From contig NZ_BAYX01000011.1 in the NCBI RefSeq assembly GCF_000696095.1, positions 62,001-126,000 on the forward strand: a DNA stretch of 64,000 nt, read 5' to 3'. A model generated the notes under the pieces. The model did not search any database, was not told the DNA's origin, and saw nothing but the letters and a program-made list of their open reading frames with translations. Below, one piece after another: positions 60,627 to 64,000 of this stretch. Source of the stretch: Rhizobium rhizogenes NBRC 13257 (GTDB lineage Bacteria > Pseudomonadota > Alphaproteobacteria > Rhizobiales > Rhizobiaceae). Both the position numbers and the translations under genes were made by a program. Each line of letters starts with the position of its first letter. Position 1 is the first letter of the stretch.

Positions 60627-61433
60627 TCAAATCTCCGGCGTCGTCGACAGCACTGCTTCCTTAAGAGCCTGGGAATAGGGATGCTGCGGATTGTCCAGAA
60701 CAGCCCGCGCCTGCCCTTGCTCGACAATCTCGCCCTTCTTCATGATGACGATGCGGTCGCTGATATAATAGGCGGTCGCCAGATCATGCGTGATGTAGAT
60801 GATCGATAGGCCCAGATCCCGCTTCAACTGGCTGAAGAGATTGACGATCGCCATGCGGAGCGATGCATCGACCATAGAGACCGGCTCGTCAGCGACCAGA
60901 AGCCGCGGTTGCGGTATGAGCGCTCGGGCGATCGCCGTGCGTTGCAGTTGACCGCCGGACAATTCATGCGGGAACCGGCCCTTCACTTCGGCCAAGGTCA
61001 GGCCAATATGCGAGAGCGCTGTATCCGCCATGCGCTCGATTTCCTCGCGGCTCGGCCGCTTGCCGTCGGGCGCGAAGCTCCTTGCTGTCTCGAAGAGATA
61101 GCGGTCCACCCGTTTCAACGGGTTGAAAGCCTCGAACGGGTTTTGCAGCACCGGCTGGACCTGCCGCATAAAGGCGCGCCGCTCGACCCTGCCGTGAACA
61201 GCGACGGGGCTGCCCCGGAAATCCAAGCGTCCTTCACTCGGCGCTGTCTGGCCGAGGATCATCGCCGCAATGGTCGACTTCCCCGAACCGGATTCGCCGA
61301 CAATCGACAGGATCTCCGGTTCCTCCCCTAGCGTCAGGCTGACGTCATTGACGGCGGTGATATGGCGTCCGCCGAGCAGACCGCCCTGCCGGTAGATCTT
61401 GGTGACATGCGAAAGCGAAAGCAGATCCGTCAA
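60627..61433 (-). CDS. Oligopeptide/oligosaccharide ABC transporter ATPase (OppF/DppF-like)
   Basis: The 268-residue protein starts at a TTG at 61433 that overlaps the stop of the preceding ATPase gene (TTGA). A longer frame to 61535 overlaps that gene heavily. Walker A is IVGESGSGKSTIAAMILGQT, the signature LSGGQLQRTAIARALI, and Walker B LLVADEPVSMVDASLRMAIV. The C-terminal oligopeptide extension is short. It is the last gene of the importer operon. Confidence 0.9.
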   Translation of the reverse strand: MTDLLSLSHVTKIYRQGGLLGGRHITAVNDVSLTLGEEPEILSIVGESGSGKSTIAAMILGQTAPSEGRLDFRGSPVAVHGRVERRAFMRQVQPVLQNPFEAFNPLKRVDRYLFETARSFAPDGKRPSREEIERMADTALSHIGLTLAEVKGRFPHELSGGQLQRTAIARALIPQPRLLVADEPVSMVDASLRMAIVNLFSQLKRDLGLSIIYITHDLATAYYISDRIVIMKKGEIVEQGQARAVLDNPQHPYSQALKEAVLSTTPEI

Positions 61434-62419
61434 ATCCGTTCTCCCGTCACCGCAAAGCAGGCCACGCGCCGGTCCGGCTCGACTGTAACCATCGGCGGCA
61501 CCTCGCGGCTGCAAATATCCATGCGCTTCGGACATCTCGGATGAAAACGACAGCCCTCCGGCGGCATGGCGAGATTGGGCGGCCGCCCTTCAAGCGAAGG
61601 CCGGGTGCTTGCGTCGCCGATGCGCGGAAGGCTCGCGACCAGATGCTGTGTGTAAGGATGCAGCGGCAAATGGAAGAGCTTGCGGGTCGGCGCCTCCTCG
61701 ACCAGGCGGCCGGCATAGACAATACCGATGCGGTCGGAGACGGCGGCGTGTACGCCCATGTCATGAGTGACGAACAGGAAGGAGGAGCCCATATCGCGCT
61801 GGATCTCGCGGATCATCGTCAGGACGTCGCGCTGCACGATGACATCGAGGGCCGTCGTCGGCTCGTCGGCGATGATGAATTCCGGCGTCAGGATGGTGGC
61901 AAGTGCAATGGTCATGCGCTGGCGCATGCCGCCGGACAATTCGTGAGGATAGGCATCGAGAAGCTGCGGGTCGAGCTTCAGCCGCTGCAGGTGGCTCCCG
62001 ACCCGGTCGAGGAAAGTAGCCCTGTCGACCTTCATGTGGCGAAAGGCGAAATCCGTGAACGAATGGCGAATGCGCCGAACCGGATTAAGCACGTTCATCG
62101 AGCCCTGCATGATGTAGGACAGATGCCGCCACCGAAGCGCCACCCTCGCCTCCGGCGTCATGCCATAAATGTCCTGCGTGCCGCCGTTGAAGTGGAAGGT
62201 GACACTGCCCTCGACAACCCTCAACGGCGGACGGATGGCGCCAGCGATGGTCTTGATGAGCGTCGTCTTGCCACTACTCGATTCCCCGGCAACGCCATAG
62301 ATCTCCCCACGACCGATCGTCAGGCTGATATCGTCGACGGCGCGCACCTCGCGATCGACGCCATAGAGGAAGGCTTTGTAATAGGCTTTGAGGTTCTTGA
62401 CTTCGACCACAGCGTCCAT
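61430..62419 (-). CDS. Oligopeptide/oligosaccharide ABC transporter ATPase (OppD/DppD-like)
   Basis: This 329-residue ATPase has Walker A GESSSGKTTLIKTIAG, signature LSGGMRQRMTIALATIL, Walker B EFIIADEPTTALDVIVQRDV and the H loop FVTHDMGVH. The C-terminal extension has the Cys cluster CRFHPRCPKRMDIC, a hallmark of Opp/Dpp-type ATPases that bind an iron-sulfur cluster. In rhizobia such importers often carry beta-glucosides, xyloglucan or other plant oligosaccharides rather than peptides. The order permease-permease-ATPase-ATPase is standard. Confidence 0.92.
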   Translation of the reverse strand: MDAVVEVKNLKAYYKAFLYGVDREVRAVDDISLTIGRGEIYGVAGESSSGKTTLIKTIAGAIRPPLRVVEGSVTFHFNGGTQDIYGMTPEARVALRWRHLSYIMQGSMNVLNPVRRIRHSFTDFAFRHMKVDRATFLDRVGSHLQRLKLDPQLLDAYPHELSGGMRQRMTIALATILTPEFIIADEPTTALDVIVQRDVLTMIREIQRDMGSSFLFVTHDMGVHAAVSDRIGIVYAGRLVEEAPTRKLFHLPLHPYTQHLVASLPRIGDASTRPSLEGRPPNLAMPPEGCRFHPRCPKRMDICSREVPPMVTVEPDRRVACFAVTGERI

Positions 62420-62422
62420 GAC

Positions 62423-63280
62423 TTAGCCCCCCATCCGGTTCAGCCGGCTGCGCGGATCATTGTATTCGTTCATCGACATCGACAGCAGGAAGAGCGCCGT
62501 GAACAGGACGACGATGGCTGCGACCGGTGCCGCGACCCACCACCATACCCCGGCGATCAGCGCCGAATGCGCGTTCGCCCAGTAGATCATCATGCCCATG
62601 GTCGGGGTTTCGATATCCGTGAAACCGAGCACCGACAGCGTGATTTCCATGCCGATCGACCAGATCATGTTGTTCATCGTCGTGGCAAAGACGATCGGCA
62701 GGACATAGGGCAGATGCTCCTGGACGAGGATCTTGTACATGCTCATGCCGGAATAGACGCTCTGGGTCGTAAATGGCCGGCTCTTGAGGCTGATCGCAAC
62801 TGAGCGGATCAGGCGCGCGTCGTAGGACCAGCCGAGCGAGGCCATCACCACGATCAGCACGGTCCAGGTCATTCCGTCCTTGAGCACGAAATAGAACAGA
62901 ATCAGCAGCGGAAACTGCGGAATGACCATGATGCTGTCGTTGATCGCCATCAGCACCCGATCGACCACACCACCGAGGTAACCCGCCACAAGACCGACCA
63001 CCAGCGAAATGATACGCGACAGAAAGGCCACGCCGATGCCGAAATAGAGCGTGTTCCTGAGAGCTGTCGTAAGCTGCCAGAAGACATCCTGCCCGCGCGA
63101 GGTCGTGCCGAGCCAGTAATCGCCGTCAGGCGGCATATCGGGCGGCAGGACATAGATGTCCGAGGGACCGTAGGGCGAAAAATAGGACAGGACTATAAGC
63201 CCGACGATCACTGCGAAAAGCAGCAGGCCGCAAAGGAATTCCGCATTCTGGCGGGCGAGGTCGCGAACGATCGTGAACAT
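62423..63280 (-). CDS. ABC transporter permease, DppC/OppC-like
   Basis: This 285-residue permease has an N-terminal cytosolic tail and first helix (LLFAVIVGLIVLSYFSPYGP), then SRIISLVVGLVAGYLGGVVD and the EAA-type loop in KSRPFTTQSVYSGMSMYKIL. Helices are spread across the rest of the chain. It follows the DppB-like gene by 3 bases and precedes the first ATPase by 3. It makes a heterodimeric pore in the inner membrane. Confidence 0.9.
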   Translation of the reverse strand: MFTIVRDLARQNAEFLCGLLLFAVIVGLIVLSYFSPYGPSDIYVLPPDMPPDGDYWLGTTSRGQDVFWQLTTALRNTLYFGIGVAFLSRIISLVVGLVAGYLGGVVDRVLMAINDSIMVIPQFPLLILFYFVLKDGMTWTVLIVVMASLGWSYDARLIRSVAISLKSRPFTTQSVYSGMSMYKILVQEHLPYVLPIVFATTMNNMIWSIGMEITLSVLGFTDIETPTMGMMIYWANAHSALIAGVWWWVAAPVAAIVVLFTALFLLSMSMNEYNDPRSRLNRMGG

Positions 63281-63283
63281 GCT

Positions 63284-64000
63284 TTATTCCACCCTGATGC
63301 GCGGGTCGATCAGCGGACCCAGAATATCGATGATGAACACGGCGGCAGCGACGCCGGTGATGGACAATGCGCTCAGCCCCAGCACAAGGCTGTAGTCGCC
63401 GGCATGCACCGCCGAAATCAGCAGATTTCCGATGCCGGGATAGCCGAAGACGATCTCCGTGATGATCGTCCCGTTGAAGACCGCCCCCAGCGACATGGCA
63501 AGGCCGGTAAACTGCGGCACCATGGCATTGCGCGCGATGTACGAGCGCAGGATACGGTTCTTCGGTACGCCACCAAGTTCGGCGAAGGTCACATAGTCCT
63601 CGGTGATGATATTGGAGACCAGCGCCCGCATGCCGATCAGCCATCCGCCCGTGCCGACGAGGATCAGCGACAGCGCCGGCAGGATGGAGTGCTTCAGAAT
63701 GTCGAGAACCAGCGCAAAGGACAGTTGCAGATTGGTGTTCATCTCATATCCGCCGTTGATCGGCAGGATCGGCCAGAGATAGCCGAACAGGATGATCAGC
63801 ACGAAGGCGAGAATGTAATAGGGGATAGGCTGCATCGCGATGAAGACGAGGCTGACAGCTTTCAGCACCATGCTCTTGCGATAATAGCCCGCAAGCGCGC
63901 CGATTGTGTTGCCGAGGATGAAGGTAAACAGCGTCGCAACCGTCATCAGGCCGATCGTCCACGGCAAGGACCGCAGGATGATGGTCGAGACGGGCGTCGG
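63284..64000 (-). CDS. ABC transporter permease, DppB/OppB-like (partial, 5' end outside the window)
   Basis: The frame is open to the right edge. The visible 238 residues begin at PTPVSTIILRSLPWTIGLM, the usual position about a third of the way into a DppB-type permease. Later come LVGTGGWLIGMRALVSNIIT, the EAA loop around FAELGGVPKNRILRSYIARN, and VFGYPGIGNLLISAVHAGDY, all typical. It is the first visible gene of the importer. The substrate-binding protein should lie just beyond the edge. Confidence 0.9.
   Translation of the reverse strand, partial: PTPVSTIILRSLPWTIGLMTVATLFTFILGNTIGALAGYYRKSMVLKAVSLVFIAMQPIPYYILAFVLIILFGYLWPILPINGGYEMNTNLQLSFALVLDILKHSILPALSLILVGTGGWLIGMRALVSNIITEDYVTFAELGGVPKNRILRSYIARNAMVPQFTGLAMSLGAVFNGTIITEIVFGYPGIGNLLISAVHAGDYSLVLGLSALSITGVAAAVFIIDILGPLIDPRIRVE

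Noticed and set aside
1..64000. Search by eye for tRNA, rRNA and CRISPR arrays
   Set aside because: No clover-leaf with a GGTTCGA-type arm, no rRNA-like conserved stretch and no regularly spaced direct repeats were seen; a dedicated scan would be needed to exclude small RNAs.

Overview
The window looks like chromosomal or chromid DNA of a Rhizobium/Agrobacterium-type alphaproteobacterium. The signs are GC-rich coding DNA, an ExoY/PssA-type exopolysaccharide (EPS) locus, an HWE/HisKA_2-type histidine kinase, a DUF6481 gene beside a cold-shock gene, many sugar and amino-acid ABC importers with their own LacI or IclR regulators, and a 3-oxo-tetronate pathway. I found no rRNA, tRNA or CRISPR array. 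Genus and replicon cannot be fixed from sequence alone.

Layout. 1-6.8 kb: EPS locus with a truncated polymerase-like membrane protein, a methyltransferase, an ExoY-like initiating sugar transferase, an IS630-type insertion, a GT4 glycosyltransferase, an ExoF-like export protein and a small membrane protein. 7-11 kb: small secreted and hypothetical proteins, a histidine kinase and an XRE regulator. 11-17.7 kb: a FeuN/FeuP/FeuQ-like PepSY, response-regulator and kinase operon, divergent from a 1347-residue Pls/PosA-type single-module synthetase that may make a homo-poly-amino acid. 17.8-29.6 kb: a GDPD phosphodiesterase, an integrase-like remnant, a carbonic anhydrase/SulP pair, an AT-richer beta-helix secreted protein, a cspA/DUF6481 cluster, a B12-binding radical SAM enzyme, a LysR regulator and two half-size chromate transporters. 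29.7-34.1 kb: a three-gene polysaccharide-type operon (multi-zinc-ribbon TackOD1-like protein, processive GT2 synthase, HlyD-like membrane-fusion protein) and a divergent methyltransferase.

34.2-43 kb: a complete sugar import and catabolism locus (3-epimerase, LacI, binding protein, double ATPase, two permeases, FGGY kinase, class II aldolase). It has a clear LacI-type operator at the predicted transcription start. 43.8-48.2 kb: a polar amino-acid ABC importer with RidA and an IclR regulator; four half-sites spaced exactly 10 bp apart lie just downstream of the predicted promoter. 48.4-54.7 kb: a tetronate/threonate locus (LacI, MFS importer, LtnD, OtnI, OtnK, OtnC) with three near-identical palindromic operators. 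54.9-60.5 kb: a His/Gly-rich secreted protein, a tightly overlapping four-gene phosphorelay operon, and a small secreted SnoaL-like protein. 60.6-64 kb: an oligopeptide/oligosaccharide-type ABC importer that runs off the right edge.

The least described units here are the TackOD1-GT2-HlyD operon and the Pls/PosA-type synthetase facing a PhoPQ/FeuPQ-type system. Starts were moved to internal ATG/TTG codons wherever a Shine-Dalgarno sequence or an overlap with the preceding gene supported it.
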